A stretch of 64,000 nucleotides of DNA from Niveispirillum sp. SYP-B3756 (lineage in GTDB: Bacteria > Pseudomonadota > Alphaproteobacteria > Azospirillales > Azospirillaceae): positions 60,284 to 124,283 of the forward strand of contig NZ_WIDQ01000013.1 of assembly GCF_009495745.1 (NCBI RefSeq), read 5' to 3'. Positions 1-9,059 of this stretch are shown in pieces; position 1 is the stretch's first letter, and each line of letters opens with the position of its first letter. The notes below the pieces were generated by a model, which worked only from the letters and a program-made list of their open reading frames with translations, was not told where the DNA came from and did not search any database. A program made the position numbers and the translations under genes.

Positions 1-185
1 TTGGGACGTGTTACTCATTACGTTTGATACCCTATATCGGTCACATTTTTATGCCTAAATATGCGATAAAAAGTGTATTGACTCTTGTTAAAAGTGTAAT
101 TAATGAATCCGTTGCCACCGTTTCAGAAAACCACATGCTATCGGTGGTACTTAAAATACTCGCAACATTTGTCAAGAGGGGTAAG

Positions 186-302
186 ATGCCAAGCTTACTA
201 GTGGTAGACCTGGAGTGCGAGGTGTCCATGACGGGAGTGTCAGACGCCGTTGGTGGTTTCCCGTGCGGTGCGATCATCGGCATTATTCTGGCGCTGTCGT
301 GA
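186..302 (+). CDS. Small repeated peptide 1 (putative exported/RiPP-like precursor)
   Basis: A 38-residue ORF with a ribosome-binding site (GAGGGG) five bases before the ATG. A longer in-frame start lies upstream but has no site. It shares the block LExEVSMTGxSDAVGG with the two ORFs that follow, then FPCGA and a hydrophobic tail (IIGIILALS). The VGG followed by a Cys-containing hydrophobic segment looks like a double-glycine leader with a 14-residue product. It also has a second Cys at residue 11, inside the conserved half. It is the first gene of a run ending in two HEAT-like proteins and an ABC-2 exporter. I do not recognise the family; the precursor role is inferred from size, repetition and context. 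Confidence 0.72.
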   Translation: MPSLLVVDLECEVSMTGVSDAVGGFPCGAIIGIILALS

Positions 303-337
303 AGTTCTGAAAAATCATACCGTATATAGAGGTAATC

Positions 338-451
338 ATGCTTATCGAGCCGATCAATCTCGAAGTTGAAATATCTATGACCGGTATGTCTGATGCTGTA
401 AGCGGGATTTACTGCGCGATGGAGATTTTCATCGGATTAATCCTGTCGTAA
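338..451 (+). CDS. Small repeated peptide 2
   Basis: A 37-residue ORF with AGAGG at 328-332 and a 5-base spacer to the ATG. The shared block reads LEVEISMTGMSDAVSG, and is followed by IYCAMEIFIGLILS. The residues L-E, S, T-G, S, A-V, G and C are the same in all three peptides; the N-terminus and tail vary. Gly-Ser replaces Gly-Gly at the possible cleavage point. The spacing from peptide 1 is 35 bases, so the two are probably co-transcribed. The function is unknown. Confidence 0.7.
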   Translation: MLIEPINLEVEISMTGMSDAVSGIYCAMEIFIGLILS

Positions 452-554
452 TCATAAACAGAAAGTACTGTTGCCAAGGAAGTCTATATTTAGACCTCCT
501 GCTATCGTAACGCCATGATCAAGTGAAACTTGTTCATCTGAAAGGAAAAGAGAA

Positions 555-689
555 ATGCAGAACAACATCAAGATTGAAATCCAGGACCTGGAAATGGACG
601 TGTCTTTGACCGGCATGAGCGAAGCCGTGGGCGGACTGCCCTGCGGCGCGGTCTGGGCTGTCATTGCCATCTATGCGGCCACCAACTGA
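555..689 (+). CDS. Small repeated peptide 3
   Basis: A 44-residue ORF following a purine-rich GGAAAAGAG site. The block is LEMDVSLTGMSEAVGG, then LPCGAVWAVIAIYAATN. It is higher in GC than peptides 1 and 2 and has a longer, less purely hydrophobic tail. A strong hairpin (707-734) follows at once, so this is the last gene of the peptide set. It could be a bacteriocin, a signal peptide or a modified RiPP; nothing in the sequence decides which. Confidence 0.72.
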   Translation: MQNNIKIEIQDLEMDVSLTGMSEAVGGLPCGAVWAVIAIYAATN

Positions 690-706
690 TATTGCCCTTC
701 AAGGCC

Positions 707-734
707 CACCCCCACCGGTGAAACGGCGGGGGTG
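707..734 (+). terminator. Hairpin between peptide genes and HEAT/ABC genes
   Basis: The arms CACCCCCACCG (707-717) and CGGCGGGGGTG (724-734) pair with one mismatch around a GTGAAA loop. A short TTTCTC tract follows. It probably acts as a partial terminator, so that the three peptide genes are transcribed more than the downstream genes. Confidence 0.6.
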
Positions 735-765
735 TTTCTCAAATATTTCATTCGGACGAAAGATA

Positions 766-1629
766 ATGAAAGAATCTTTGTCAGCAATAATAAATCGCAT
801 ACAAGATAAGTTAATTCCAGAAATACAAGATTTTATTGAGGAATGCAAGAAACGCATCGACCCAACCTCACCAGATAGTTGCTTTGATTGCATCGATATC
901 GTGCGCGGTATCATCGACAGCGGCGCGCTATCCAGGCAGGTCAATGCGTACCTACTGACGATGATGGATGGAGGAAGCAGGGAGTCGTTCGTCTCCGACG
1001 GGACAATGTTGCTCTATTTCCAAGGCGGATTTTCGGTGACGGTCACCAAAATCCAACGTCGTCCGGCCCATATCTATCTGCATCCAACGCATCTGCTTGG
1101 ATCCTCCATCGGTAGAAACACCATCCGGTTGCATCGGTACAATGTCGATCCGATCCCAGACAACCATGTGTTCTCGCCCGAGCATCGGGTCATCAAGACG
1201 CAGTGCGTTGATCTGGAGCGCGGCGACGTATTCATGCGGAATGGGCACCATGAGTGCCTCGACTATGAGGCCGTTGACGGCAAACCGGCCCTGCTGTTTC
1301 GCTTGATATCGACAAATGTCGGAGCGCTGGAATGGGCCTTCGACCGGGACAGCGGTCGTCCCTGGAATGTCATGGCCGTCAACCCCGTCAGCAGCAAATT
1401 GTGCAGTGTCATGAATGTCCTGGCCGCACTGGGGTCATCGACATCGGTGGAGCCGCTCGACGCCCTCACCAATCATCCTGATCATTTTGTCCGCTGGAAG
1501 GCGCTGCAGACCATCGCGGAGATCAGCCCGGAGACCGCCGCGAGCATCATCGGTCGGTTTGAGGACGACCCCCATCCGCATGTGCGGGCGGCGGCACGTA
1601 AGACTATTGAAAATATGAAGGTGGCATGA
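766..1629 (+). CDS. HEAT-like repeat protein A of the small-peptide locus
   Basis: About 287 residues from the ATG at 766. In-frame codons upstream reach into peptide 3 and the hairpin, so they are unlikely to be used. The first 60 residues are helical and AT-rich in coding. The middle (residues ~90-190) is beta-rich, with LERGDVF and a HHECLDY segment that might be cupin-like. The C-terminus has two amphipathic helical pairs (HPDHFVRWKALQTIAEIS and HPHVRAAARKTIE) typical of HEAT repeats. It has the same architecture as the next gene, suggesting paralogues. There is no signal peptide. It may be a scaffold or maturation factor for the peptides; this is inference. Confidence 0.75.
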   Translation: MKESLSAIINRIQDKLIPEIQDFIEECKKRIDPTSPDSCFDCIDIVRGIIDSGALSRQVNAYLLTMMDGGSRESFVSDGTMLLYFQGGFSVTVTKIQRRPAHIYLHPTHLLGSSIGRNTIRLHRYNVDPIPDNHVFSPEHRVIKTQCVDLERGDVFMRNGHHECLDYEAVDGKPALLFRLISTNVGALEWAFDRDSGRPWNVMAVNPVSSKLCSVMNVLAALGSSTSVEPLDALTNHPDHFVRWKALQTIAEISPETAASIIGRFEDDPHPHVRAAARKTIENMKVA

Positions 1630-2534
1630 GGGACGACATGGCAAGAACACTCCTAAAGTCCGTCGAAGATTGTGGCGTCATGGAGTTGGATGAATTCGTC
1701 GATTATGCTGAAACCCATATAGACAATCGTGACTATGACAGCATCTGCGAGGGAGCCAGGGTGCTGGGTGCCCTCGCCAACAACAGGAAATTCCTGGTCA
1801 ACGCCTACAATGAAGACCTGGTTCGGTATTCGCGCAGCGAATTGCTGGGCTCCTATACGCCGCAATCCATCCGGCTTTCGGCGACGGAGCGATTCATCAT
1901 CCGTGCCAACATCTGGATCCCGCTGTCCGGCGACGCCAAACGGCGGCCGCTGGAAGAATCACTTTACTCTTACCAGACGGCCCACGACCACAATTTCGAT
2001 TTCTTGACGGTCGGCTATCTTGGAAGCGGATATCGCACCCAGATTTACGAGTATGACAGGCAGGGGATCGAAGGCTATCCCGGAGAGGCGGTTGATCTCC
2101 GCTTCCTGGAGGATACGAAACTGCCGCATGGGAAAGTCATGGCTTTCGAAGCGGCCAGGGACATACATACTCAGCTACCGCCCGACGAAGTCTCGATTTC
2201 CATCAATCTCCTGCCGCTCAATCCAGAGAAGGCGGCGCGCCAGCAATTCTTCTTTGACATTGAGCGCCGATGCATAGAGAAGTTTGCCGACGATATCAAT
2301 AACAAGAGGGTTAGTCTCGTCACAATGGCTGGACTGCTCCATGACGACAATACAATCGACATATTGACGGACATTGCAGGTCGTCATAGTTGTGCCCGTA
2401 CCCGGGCAGCGGCCTATGCCGCATTGATGGAGGCGTGTGGAGACGCCGACGGCCAGCTTGCCGACGCTATCGGTCGCGACCCCGACCAGCGGCTTGCCAG
2501 CAAGGTGGAAACTCAACGGAAGGAATTTCAATGA
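1626..2534 (+). CDS. HEAT-like repeat protein B of the small-peptide locus
   Basis: 302 residues if translation starts at the ATG overlapping the previous stop (ATGA); an ATG at 1638 with GAGGG upstream is an equally good start. A beta-rich middle section (YEYDRQGIEGYPGEAVDLRF region) precedes a C-terminal helical-repeat stretch (NTIDILTDIAGRH, RTRAAAYAALMEACGD). The order of parts matches protein A. It overlaps the ABC ATPase by 4 bases, so translation is coupled. No catalytic motif is recognised. It is probably a partner of protein A in handling the small peptides or recruiting the exporter. Confidence 0.75.
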   Translation: MRDDMARTLLKSVEDCGVMELDEFVDYAETHIDNRDYDSICEGARVLGALANNRKFLVNAYNEDLVRYSRSELLGSYTPQSIRLSATERFIIRANIWIPLSGDAKRRPLEESLYSYQTAHDHNFDFLTVGYLGSGYRTQIYEYDRQGIEGYPGEAVDLRFLEDTKLPHGKVMAFEAARDIHTQLPPDEVSISINLLPLNPEKAARQQFFFDIERRCIEKFADDINNKRVSLVTMAGLLHDDNTIDILTDIAGRHSCARTRAAAYAALMEACGDADGQLADAIGRDPDQRLASKVETQRKEFQ

Positions 2535-3436
2535 CCGTCGTAAATATGGGGACGCCGGCGCCGATCGAGTATGTCGTTCCCATGTCGGAACCCCCTGGGC
2601 TGGTCCGTGTCATAGCCACTGAGGCCGACCGGCGTTCCGCGCCGGGCGGTCCGCGCATCGACCCCGTTTCCGTGCTGCCGGCCCTGCGCTTCCGCAATGT
2701 CAGCAAGACCTTCCGGGAGCATGGCAGGGTGATCCCCGCCCTGTCCGATGTCAGCATCGAGGTTGGACAAGGGGAGATTGTGGCGCTCATTGGCCCCAAT
2801 GGCGCCGGCAAGACGACGTTGATCAAGATTCTTTGCGGCCTGGTTCTGCCCGACCAGGGATCGGTCCTGCTCGATGGTTGCGACACGGGCACCACCCCCC
2901 TGGCGCGGCGGTCGCTCGGCGTCGTCATGGAGGGCGACAGGGATTTCTACGGCATGCTGTCGGTGGCGGAGAACCTGACCTATTTCGCCGGCCTGATGGG
3001 CGTGCCGGGTCGGGAGATCGGCGGGCGCGTGGCGGCCGCGCTTGCGCGGTTCGGCTTGGTTGACCTGGCAGGCCGGCAGGGGCGCCGGCTGTCGCGGGGA
3101 CAGAAGCAACGGCTTTCGCTGGCGCTCGGCATGTTGCACGACCCCCGCTATCTCATTCTGGATGAACCGACGCTGGGCCTGGATCCCCTGGCGCTGGAGG
3201 AACTGCTGGCCTTGATGAAAGACCTGCGCGGCGCCGGGGTCGGTATCCTGGTCGCCTCGCACGACCTCGCCGCGCTCGAGAAGGTAGCCGACCGGGCCAT
3301 CATCCTCAGCGGTGGAACCATACGGCACCAGACGCGCCTGGACGTACCGGAATTGAAGGCCGGGGGCCATGATGGCCTGCTGGACATGTTCAAGCGGCAT
3401 GTGGGTATGCCGCAGGGGGAGGTGGGGCAATGGTGA
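2531..3436 (+). CDS. ABC transporter ATP-binding protein of the small-peptide locus
   Basis: 301 residues from the ATG at 2531. It has Walker A GPNGAGKT at 88-95, signature LSRGQ at 187-191, Walker B LILDEP at 208-213, D-loop GLD and H-loop SHD at 243-245. An unusual ~50-residue N-terminal extension precedes the nucleotide-binding domain. There is no C39 peptidase or membrane domain in this chain. It couples to the permease that overlaps its end by 7 bases. The likely role is ATP-driven export of the small peptides, or self-protection against them. Confidence 0.92.
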   Translation: MTVVNMGTPAPIEYVVPMSEPPGLVRVIATEADRRSAPGGPRIDPVSVLPALRFRNVSKTFREHGRVIPALSDVSIEVGQGEIVALIGPNGAGKTTLIKILCGLVLPDQGSVLLDGCDTGTTPLARRSLGVVMEGDRDFYGMLSVAENLTYFAGLMGVPGREIGGRVAAALARFGLVDLAGRQGRRLSRGQKQRLSLALGMLHDPRYLILDEPTLGLDPLALEELLALMKDLRGAGVGILVASHDLAALEKVADRAIILSGGTIRHQTRLDVPELKAGGHDGLLDMFKRHVGMPQGEVGQW

Positions 3437-4179
3437 GTGGCTTCCAGGCGGAACTTTATCGCGGGTTCCACATCGTCCGGCGCGAACCTCTGCAGTTCCT
3501 GGTGGGTACGGCGTTGCTCGTGGTGTTCTTCTTCGCCTATCGCGCCGGATTGCATTTCACGTCGAGCGATATGGAACCCCTGCGGTTCGTCCGGAGCGCC
3601 ACCACCCTTTATGTGATGTGGATCATTATTTCCAATGGCCTGACCTATGCCGCCGGAGAGATCGAGAAGGATGTCAATGCGGGCGTCATCGAGCGGATAT
3701 TCATTTCCGGCCGCAGCCTGCACTCAATTATCTTCTTCCGGTCGATACTGGGCATCGCGCATACGGTCCTGACGACCTGCGTGCTCTATCTCGGCCTATG
3801 GCTGGTGACGGGGGTGGGAGTCGAGTTCTCGATAGAACTGTTCGTCGGGGCCATCATTACCACCATGGTGGGTGTCGGGCTCGGCTTCCTGGCAGCCGGC
3901 CTGGCTTTGCATGTACGGCCGGTCTTCGCTGTCCTGATGCCGTTGCAACTCCTGCTGCTATTCATGCTCTCGGTCCCCCTGATGCTACCCGACGGATCGG
4001 TGAAGCAGATCCTGTCCCTGGCCCTGCCGGCGGGGCCGCTGGCGATGGCACCGGGGGGCATCCATGCGGGAACCCTGCCGGCGGCGGTCGCGAACGCCGC
4101 TGGCTATCTGGCGATAGGCTGGCTGGCCTTTCACCGTCTGGAACAGCGGGCTCGGCTGTGCGGAAATATGGGTCGGTAA
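3430..4179 (+). CDS. ABC-2 type transporter permease
   Basis: 249 residues with about six hydrophobic segments (for example FLVGTALLVVFFFAY, HTVLTTCVLYLGLWLV and LLLFMLSVPLMLP), the pattern of ABC-2 permeases. A conserved-looking cytoplasmic helix EIEKDVNAGVIERIFISG follows the second span. The start overlaps the ATPase gene. It is the last gene of the peptide operon and is followed by a strong bidirectional hairpin. The substrate is inferred from the neighbourhood only. Confidence 0.9.
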   Translation: MVSGFQAELYRGFHIVRREPLQFLVGTALLVVFFFAYRAGLHFTSSDMEPLRFVRSATTLYVMWIIISNGLTYAAGEIEKDVNAGVIERIFISGRSLHSIIFFRSILGIAHTVLTTCVLYLGLWLVTGVGVEFSIELFVGAIITTMVGVGLGFLAAGLALHVRPVFAVLMPLQLLLLFMLSVPLMLPDGSVKQILSLALPAGPLAMAPGGIHAGTLPAAVANAAGYLAIGWLAFHRLEQRARLCGNMGR

Positions 4180-4226
4180 GGACGTCCTGACGGCCGGTTG
4201 CGCGTCATGAAGGGCGGCTTCACCGG

Positions 4227-4266
4227 GCAGCAAAAAAGCCGGGGTTACCCGCGCCTTTTTTGCTGC
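4227..4266 (+). terminator. Terminator after the peptide/ABC operon
   Basis: The arms GCAGCAAAAAAG (4227-4238) and CTTTTTTGCTGC (4255-4266) are perfectly complementary and bracket a GC-rich inner hairpin. The A and T tracts make it usable in either direction. Confidence 0.85.
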
Positions 4267-4496
4267 CGATCCAACCCGGCCAAATCCTCCGCGTTACAAG
4301 ACGGCGAAGGACACCGGCACGGGCGGGGAGGACACCAGCGGTACCGCTGTCGGGCAAGGCAAACCCGCTTGCGCTTTGGAATCTGTCGGTTAACATCCGC
4401 TTTCAGATGCCGCAATTACTCCCGGTACGACCAAACGGGCGCGCAAAGCTGTAGAAGGTATGTACCGCCTCGCAGCCTCGCCACATCCCCCGCAAC
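4267..4496. other. Intergenic stretch without a recognisable gene
   Basis: There is no ORF with a credible ribosome-binding site on either strand. A 14-base perfect palindrome, CAGCGGTACCGCTG, lies at 4336-4349. I found no tRNA, riboswitch or sRNA signature. Confidence 0.5.
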
Positions 4497-4533
4497 AAAA
4501 GCCCCCGCCGGAGCGTTCCCCGGCGGGGGCTTT
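4497..4533 (-). terminator. Terminator of the spore-coat-U-like gene
   Basis: The arms AAAGCCCCCGCCGG and CCGGCGGGGGCTTT form a perfect 14-base stem, followed on the minus strand by TTTTG. It lies 47 bases beyond the stop of the minus-strand gene. Confidence 0.85.
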
Positions 4534-4579
4534 GTCATTCCCGGGCCCCGATGGCTGAACGGCCCGGGGATGGCGCGCC

Positions 4580-5044
4580 TTACTTGGCGGCGATGGTGAC
4601 GGTGATGGTGTCGGAATAGTCGCCGGCAATGTACTGGTCAGAGGCCGGGACGGTGACCTTCAGGTCGGACTTCTTGTTGAACTGGGCGTTGGCGCGGTCG
4701 ACCACCATCTGGGAGGTCAGGCCGCCGCCCTGGTTGTCGTAATTGACCTGATAGGTGATCTCGTTATTGCCGGACTTCAGCTTGCCGGCATTGGTCGACG
4801 CCAGCGTGATCTTGTAGCCGTTGCCGGAATTGCAGGTCTCGGTAACGTTGCCGACTGTCTTCTGGTTCTCACCATTCTTCAGGGAGAGCGACTGCGACAG
4901 GTCGGTGACGGCGATGGTGCAGGACAGGGCGACATTGCTGCGCAACTGGATGGTGCCATTGGCATTCTGCGCCAGGGCCGGGGCGGCGAAGGCAGCGGCG
5001 GTGGCAACGGTCAGGGCAAAAGCGCGGGCGAAAGTCTTCAGCAT
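4580..5044 (-). CDS. Secreted spore coat U/pilin-like protein
   Basis: 154 residues from the ATG at 5044, chosen because GGAG lies six bases upstream; another ATG four codons earlier lacks a site. A Sec signal peptide (FARAFALTVATAAAFAAPALA) precedes NANGTIQL. The mature part has two Cys (SCTIAV, ETCNSG) placed as in pilin-type beta sandwiches, and ends GDYSDTITVTIAAK, the closing strand typical of the spore coat U (SCPU) domain. No chaperone or usher gene is nearby, so it is an orphan. The likely location is periplasmic or surface. Subunit function is inferred from fold resemblance. Confidence 0.8.
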   Translation of the reverse strand: MLKTFARAFALTVATAAAFAAPALAQNANGTIQLRSNVALSCTIAVTDLSQSLSLKNGENQKTVGNVTETCNSGNGYKITLASTNAGKLKSGNNEITYQVNYDNQGGGLTSQMVVDRANAQFNKKSDLKVTVPASDQYIAGDYSDTITVTIAAK

Positions 5045-5304
5045 TGTCGGCTCCATCGGTTCGGTTCGTCAGAGGCGTTGTCGCCTTCATACCGAGGAAG
5101 GAAAGCACGTACCGTGCCAAGTGGAGGTGATGCTTATAATGAGCTGAAAACAAAGGAATCATCGAATTATCAGCTGGCAAAAGCAGTCACTGCATTATGC
5201 AACTCTATAATCATGCAATTGCATATTTCAATTTTTCGCCTTTTGCAACATGAGGAGGCGGCGGAACCGAGCCAAAGGTCAACCTATGCCTGACGCCAAA
5301 GAAA

Positions 5305-5332
5305 AAGGCCGCACCCTTTCGGGTGCGGCCTT
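5305..5332 (-). terminator. rpsD terminator
   Basis: The arms AAGGCCGCACCC and GGGTGCGGCCTT form a perfect stem with a 4-base loop; TTTTT follows on the minus strand. It is 24 bases past the rpsD stop. Confidence 0.9.
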
Positions 5333-5355
5333 GATCATTCCGGCTGGAATGAACC

Positions 5356-5970
5356 TTAGCGGGAATAGAATTCCACGACCAGGTTCGGTTCCATCTGGGT
5401 CGGGTACGGAACGTCTGACAGGCCCGGGGCGCGCAGGAAGGTGCCCTTGAAAGCGCCGGTGTCGACGGTCACGTAATCCGGGAAGTCACGCTCGCCGGAC
5501 TGGATGGATTCCATGATCAGGGCGAAGTTCTTGGCCTTGGCCCGCACTTCCACCACGTCATTATCCTTGACCTGGTAGGAGGGGATGTTCAGGCGCTTGC
5601 CATTCACCAGGATGTGACCATGGTTGATGATCTGGCGAGAGGCGAACGGGGTCGGCGCAAACTTCATGCGGTAGACAACGGCGTCCAGGCGGCGCTCCAG
5701 CAACTGGATCAGGTTCTCGCCCGAATCGCCCTTGCGACGAACGGCTTCCTGGTACAGCTTGCGGAACTGCTTCTCACCGATATTGCCGTAGTAGCCCTTC
5801 AGCTTCTGCTTGGCCATCAGCTGCAGGCCGTAATCGGACGGCTTCTTGCGGCGCTGACCATGCTGGCCGGGGCCATATTCACGCTTGTTGACCGGGGACT
5901 TGGCACGGCCCCACAGGTTCACGCCCAAGCGGCGGTCAATCTTGTACTTGGCTTCTTGACGCTTGCTCAT
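5356..5970 (-). CDS. rpsD: 30S ribosomal protein S4
   Basis: 204 residues starting [16 protein letters not shown], the usual alphaproteobacterial S4 length. GGAG lies seven bases before the ATG. The N-terminal S4 domain contains [16 protein letters not shown]; the S4 RNA-binding domain follows ([32 protein letters not shown]). S4 nucleates small-subunit assembly on 16S rRNA. The gene stands alone with its own promoter (6110-6138) and terminator. Confidence 0.98.
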   Translation of the reverse strand: MSKRQEAKYKIDRRLGVNLWGRAKSPVNKREYGPGQHGQRRKKPSDYGLQLMAKQKLKGYYGNIGEKQFRKLYQEAVRRKGDSGENLIQLLERRLDAVVYRMKFAPTPFASRQIINHGHILVNGKRLNIPSYQVKDNDVVEVRAKAKNFALIMESIQSGERDFPDYVTVDTGAFKGTFLRAPGLSDVPYPTQMEPNLVVEFYSR

Positions 5971-6109
5971 AACAAACTCCACGGCACCGCCATGATCGGC
6001 GGCTTGTTGTCCCGGTAGTTCCCCGCCCTTTGTCTTCACCGGTTGGAAAAGACAAAAACGGGGACGGGGCGCCGAACCATCCGGCACCCGCCTTCCCAGG
6101 AATTCGGGG

Positions 6110-6138
6110 GGTATATTGGATCAGGCCGCCCCTGTCAA
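6110..6138 (-). promoter_or_regulatory. Sigma-70-type promoter of rpsD
   Basis: On the minus strand, TTGACA (6138-6133), 17 bases, then TATACC (6115-6110). The -35 is a perfect consensus. It lies ~140 bases upstream of the rpsD start. Confidence 0.7.
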
Positions 6139-6172
6139 ACCCGGTTTGGGGGCCTGCCTGCAACCCTGATCA

Positions 6173-6526
6173 TCATTCCGCCGTCAGCGGGCTTTCACCT
6201 GCTGGCAGCAGCACGCGCCCCAGTTCCACCATGCGGAAATAGCCGGGGCGACCGGGATAGGGGCAGGCGGCGGAGAGATAGCGCACCACCTGTCCGCTGC
6301 TCAACATCCGGTCCCAGGCGTAAACGGCGCAGGGGCCATCCGGGCTGTCATGGATGTCGCCGGTTACGAAGGTGGGGTAATTGCCCCGCTGGCTGCCCTT
6401 GCCGCCACCCACGGTCAGGGGCAATTGCGGGGCTGCCTTTGCTGGCGGCTGGGCAGGAGGTGCCGACCCGCAGGCAGCCAGCAATAACAGCGCCGGCAGA
6501 GCCGGCAGCATCCCCCATCCCCGCAT
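6173..6526 (-). CDS. Small lipoprotein of unknown function
   Basis: About 117 residues from the ATG at 6526 (a GTG fifteen bases upstream is possible). A signal peptide rich in Leu and Ala ends in the lipobox LLAAC, followed by a Pro/Ala linker. The remainder is a small domain with two more Cys (GPCAVYAWDRML and AACPYPGRPGYF). It is likely membrane-anchored in the periplasm. I do not recognise the family. It lies between tex and rpsD, all on the minus strand. Confidence 0.75.
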   Translation of the reverse strand: MRGWGMLPALPALLLLAACGSAPPAQPPAKAAPQLPLTVGGGKGSQRGNYPTFVTGDIHDSPDGPCAVYAWDRMLSSGQVVRYLSAACPYPGRPGYFRMVELGRVLLPAGESPLTAE

Positions 6527-6604
6527 TATCCCCGTTCCCACAATTCAGGTGGTGAAACCAGTCAGTTTTTCCCCCTGAATTGTGGCGGATGCGGGGCGTT
6601 GTGG

Positions 6605-8971
6605 TCAGCGCTTGGTCTTTGCCTTGGCGGCCAGGAAGGCGGCGGCGAAGGCATTGTCTTCCGGTGCCGGCTTCTGCTTCGGCGGGGGGGCGCTGTTGCG
6701 CGCGGCCTGCGACGGGGGCGGGCCGCGCCGGTCGTCGCGGCGATCATCACGCCGCTCGGGCCGCTGCGGCTGGCCGGCGGCGGGTTTGGTGGGGGCCGGG
6801 CGTTCGTCCAGCTTCATGGTCAGGCCCACGCGCTTGCGCTTCAGGTCCACTTCCATAACCTTGACCTTGACGATATCGCCAGCCTTCACCACCGCATGGG
6901 GGTCTTTCACGAAGCTGTGCGACAACTGGCTGATATGAACCAGCCCATCTTGATGCACGCCAACATCGACAAAGGCACCAAAGGCGGTGACGTTGGTGAC
7001 AACCCCTTCCAGCACCATGCCGGGCTGAAGGTCTTTCAGTTCCTCCACCCCATCCTTGAACTGGGCGGTCTTGAATTCCGGGCGCGGGTCACGGCCGGGC
7101 TTCTCCAGCTCTTTCAGGATGTCGGTGACGGTGGGGATGCCGAATTTATCATCGGTGAAATCCGCCGGGTCCAGCGATTGCAGGAAGGCGACATCACCGA
7201 TCAGCTTGGACAAGGGGCGGCCGGTCTTCTTCAGGATGCGTTCCACCACCGGATAGGCTTCCGGGTGGACTGAGGAGCCGTCCAGCGGGTTTTCCCCATC
7301 GCGGATGCGCAGGAAGCCGGCGGCTTGTTCAAACGCCTTCGGCCCCAGGCGCGTCACCTCCAGCAATTGCCGGCGGGAGCGGAAGGCCCCCTTCTCATCC
7401 CGGAAGGCGACGACATTCTTGGCGACGGTTTCCGACAGGCCGGAAACGCGGGCCAGCAGCGGCACAGAGGCGGTGTTCAAATCCACGCCGACGCCATTCA
7501 CGCAATCCTCCACTACCGCATCCAGGGTACGGGAGAGCTTGGCGGGGCTGACATCATGCTGATACTGGCCGACGCCGATGGATTTCGGGTCGATCTTCAC
7601 CAATTCGGCCAGCGGGTCTTGCAGGCGCCGGGCGATGGAGACGGCCCCACGCAGGGAGACGTCCAGCTTGGGGAATTCCAGCGCCGCCACTTCAGAGGCG
7701 GAATAGACGGAGGCGCCGGCCTCCGACACCATCACCTTGGTCAGTTTCACATCGGGCAGGCGGGCGATCAGGTCGGCGGCCAGCTTGTCCGTCTCCCGGC
7801 TGGCGGTGCCGTTGCCGATGGCAATCAGGTCCACATCATGGCGTATCACCAGCGCCCCCAGTGCGGCCAGGGAGCCTTCCCAGTCGCGCTTGGGTTCGTG
7901 GGGATAGATGACGGCGGTGTCCAGCAGCTTGCCGGTGGCATCCACCACCGCCACCTTCACACCCGTGCGGATGCCGGGGTCCAGGCCCAGGGTGGAACGC
8001 TGGCCGGCGGGTGGGGCCAGCAGCAGATCCTTCAGATTGCGGCCAAAGACGTGGATGGCCTCATCCTCCGCCTTCTCCCGCAGCACATTCATCAGGTCCA
8101 GTTCGATATGCAGGGCGATCTTGGTGCGCCAGGCCCAGCGGCAGGTATCCAGCAACCAGCGATCCGCCGCGCGGCCCCGATCCATTATAGAATAGGTAGC
8201 GGCAATCATCTGTTCGGCTGGGTGCGGGCCACCGGTGGCGGCCTGATCCTCACCGACCACCAGCTTCAAATCCAGCACACCCGCCGCGCGACCCCGGAAC
8301 AGGGCCAGGGCGCGGTGGGAGGCGATCTTCGACAAGGGCTCGCTGAAGGCGAAATAGTCGGAGAATTTGGCCCCTTCCTCGGCCTTGCCGTCCACCAGGC
8401 TGGCGGCCAGCACGCCTTGATTTTGGGCGAACTCGCGCAGGCGGCCAACCAGGGTGGCATCCTCGCCCATGCGTTCCACCAGGATGGACCGTGCCCCGTC
8501 AAGTGCCGCCTTCACATCGGCCACACCCTTTTCAGCATCGACAAAGCGGGCCGCCTCCACCTCCGGCGTCAGGGCCGGGTTGGCCAGCAGCGCATCGGTC
8601 AGCGGTTCCAGCCCCGCCTCCCGCGCGATCATCGCCTTGGTGCGGCGCTTGGGTCGGTAGGGCAGGTACAGGTCTTCCAGCCGGGTCTTGGTGTCGGCCT
8701 CTTCGATCTGCTTTTCCAGATCGGCGGTCATCTTGCCCTGTTCGGTGATGCTGGCCATTATGGTGGCGCGGCGTTCCTCCAACTCCCGCAGGTAACGCAG
8801 CCGCTCATCCAGGGTGCGTAACTGCGTATCATCCAGACCGCCGGTCACTTCCTTGCGGTAACGGGCGATGAAGGGGACGGTCGAGCCCTCGTCCAGCAGG
8901 GCGATAGCCGCTTCCACCTGCTGCGGGCGGGCGGAGAGTTCCTGGGCGATACGGGCGGAGATACTGATCAT
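6605..8971 (-). CDS. tex: Tex-family RNA-binding transcription accessory protein
   Basis: 788 residues, close to the usual Tex length. The N-terminal Tex region starts [13 protein letters not shown] and includes [16 protein letters not shown]. The YqgF-like domain follows ([19 protein letters not shown]), then helix-hairpin-helix segments ([17 protein letters not shown]). An S1 domain lies near residues 640-720 ([25 protein letters not shown]). A Pro/Arg-rich tail ends the protein. Tex is a cytoplasmic nucleic-acid-binding factor affecting transcription and stress tolerance. It stands alone with no clear operon partners. Confidence 0.97.
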   Translation of the reverse strand: MISISARIAQELSARPQQVEAAIALLDEGSTVPFIARYRKEVTGGLDDTQLRTLDERLRYLRELEERRATIMASITEQGKMTADLEKQIEEADTKTRLEDLYLPYRPKRRTKAMIAREAGLEPLTDALLANPALTPEVEAARFVDAEKGVADVKAALDGARSILVERMGEDATLVGRLREFAQNQGVLAASLVDGKAEEGAKFSDYFAFSEPLSKIASHRALALFRGRAAGVLDLKLVVGEDQAATGGPHPAEQMIAATYSIMDRGRAADRWLLDTCRWAWRTKIALHIELDLMNVLREKAEDEAIHVFGRNLKDLLLAPPAGQRSTLGLDPGIRTGVKVAVVDATGKLLDTAVIYPHEPKRDWEGSLAALGALVIRHDVDLIAIGNGTASRETDKLAADLIARLPDVKLTKVMVSEAGASVYSASEVAALEFPKLDVSLRGAVSIARRLQDPLAELVKIDPKSIGVGQYQHDVSPAKLSRTLDAVVEDCVNGVGVDLNTASVPLLARVSGLSETVAKNVVAFRDEKGAFRSRRQLLEVTRLGPKAFEQAAGFLRIRDGENPLDGSSVHPEAYPVVERILKKTGRPLSKLIGDVAFLQSLDPADFTDDKFGIPTVTDILKELEKPGRDPRPEFKTAQFKDGVEELKDLQPGMVLEGVVTNVTAFGAFVDVGVHQDGLVHISQLSHSFVKDPHAVVKAGDIVKVKVMEVDLKRKRVGLTMKLDERPAPTKPAAGQPQRPERRDDRRDDRRGPPPSQAARNSAPPPKQKPAPEDNAFAAAFLAAKAKTKR

Positions 8972-9059
8972 GATGTCTCGATTGCGGGGACAGGCCGGAA
9001 GTACGCTGCATAGCGCATCCGGTGCAGGGCTGCCAACCGCTGAACGCAGGTTACATATT

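Noticed and set aside
24..302. Longer version of peptide 1 starting at 24
   Set aside because: The first 54 codons have no site and no likeness to peptides 2 and 3.
2528..3430. Long minus-strand ORF opposite the ABC ATPase
   Set aside because: High-GC shadow; the plus frame has clear Walker motifs and a signature.
4198..4599. ORF in the gap after the peptide operon
   Set aside because: It runs through the terminator and has no site or domain.
7325..8821. Long plus-strand ORF opposite tex
   Set aside because: Low-complexity His/Gln-rich reading typical of antisense frames; tex is well conserved.
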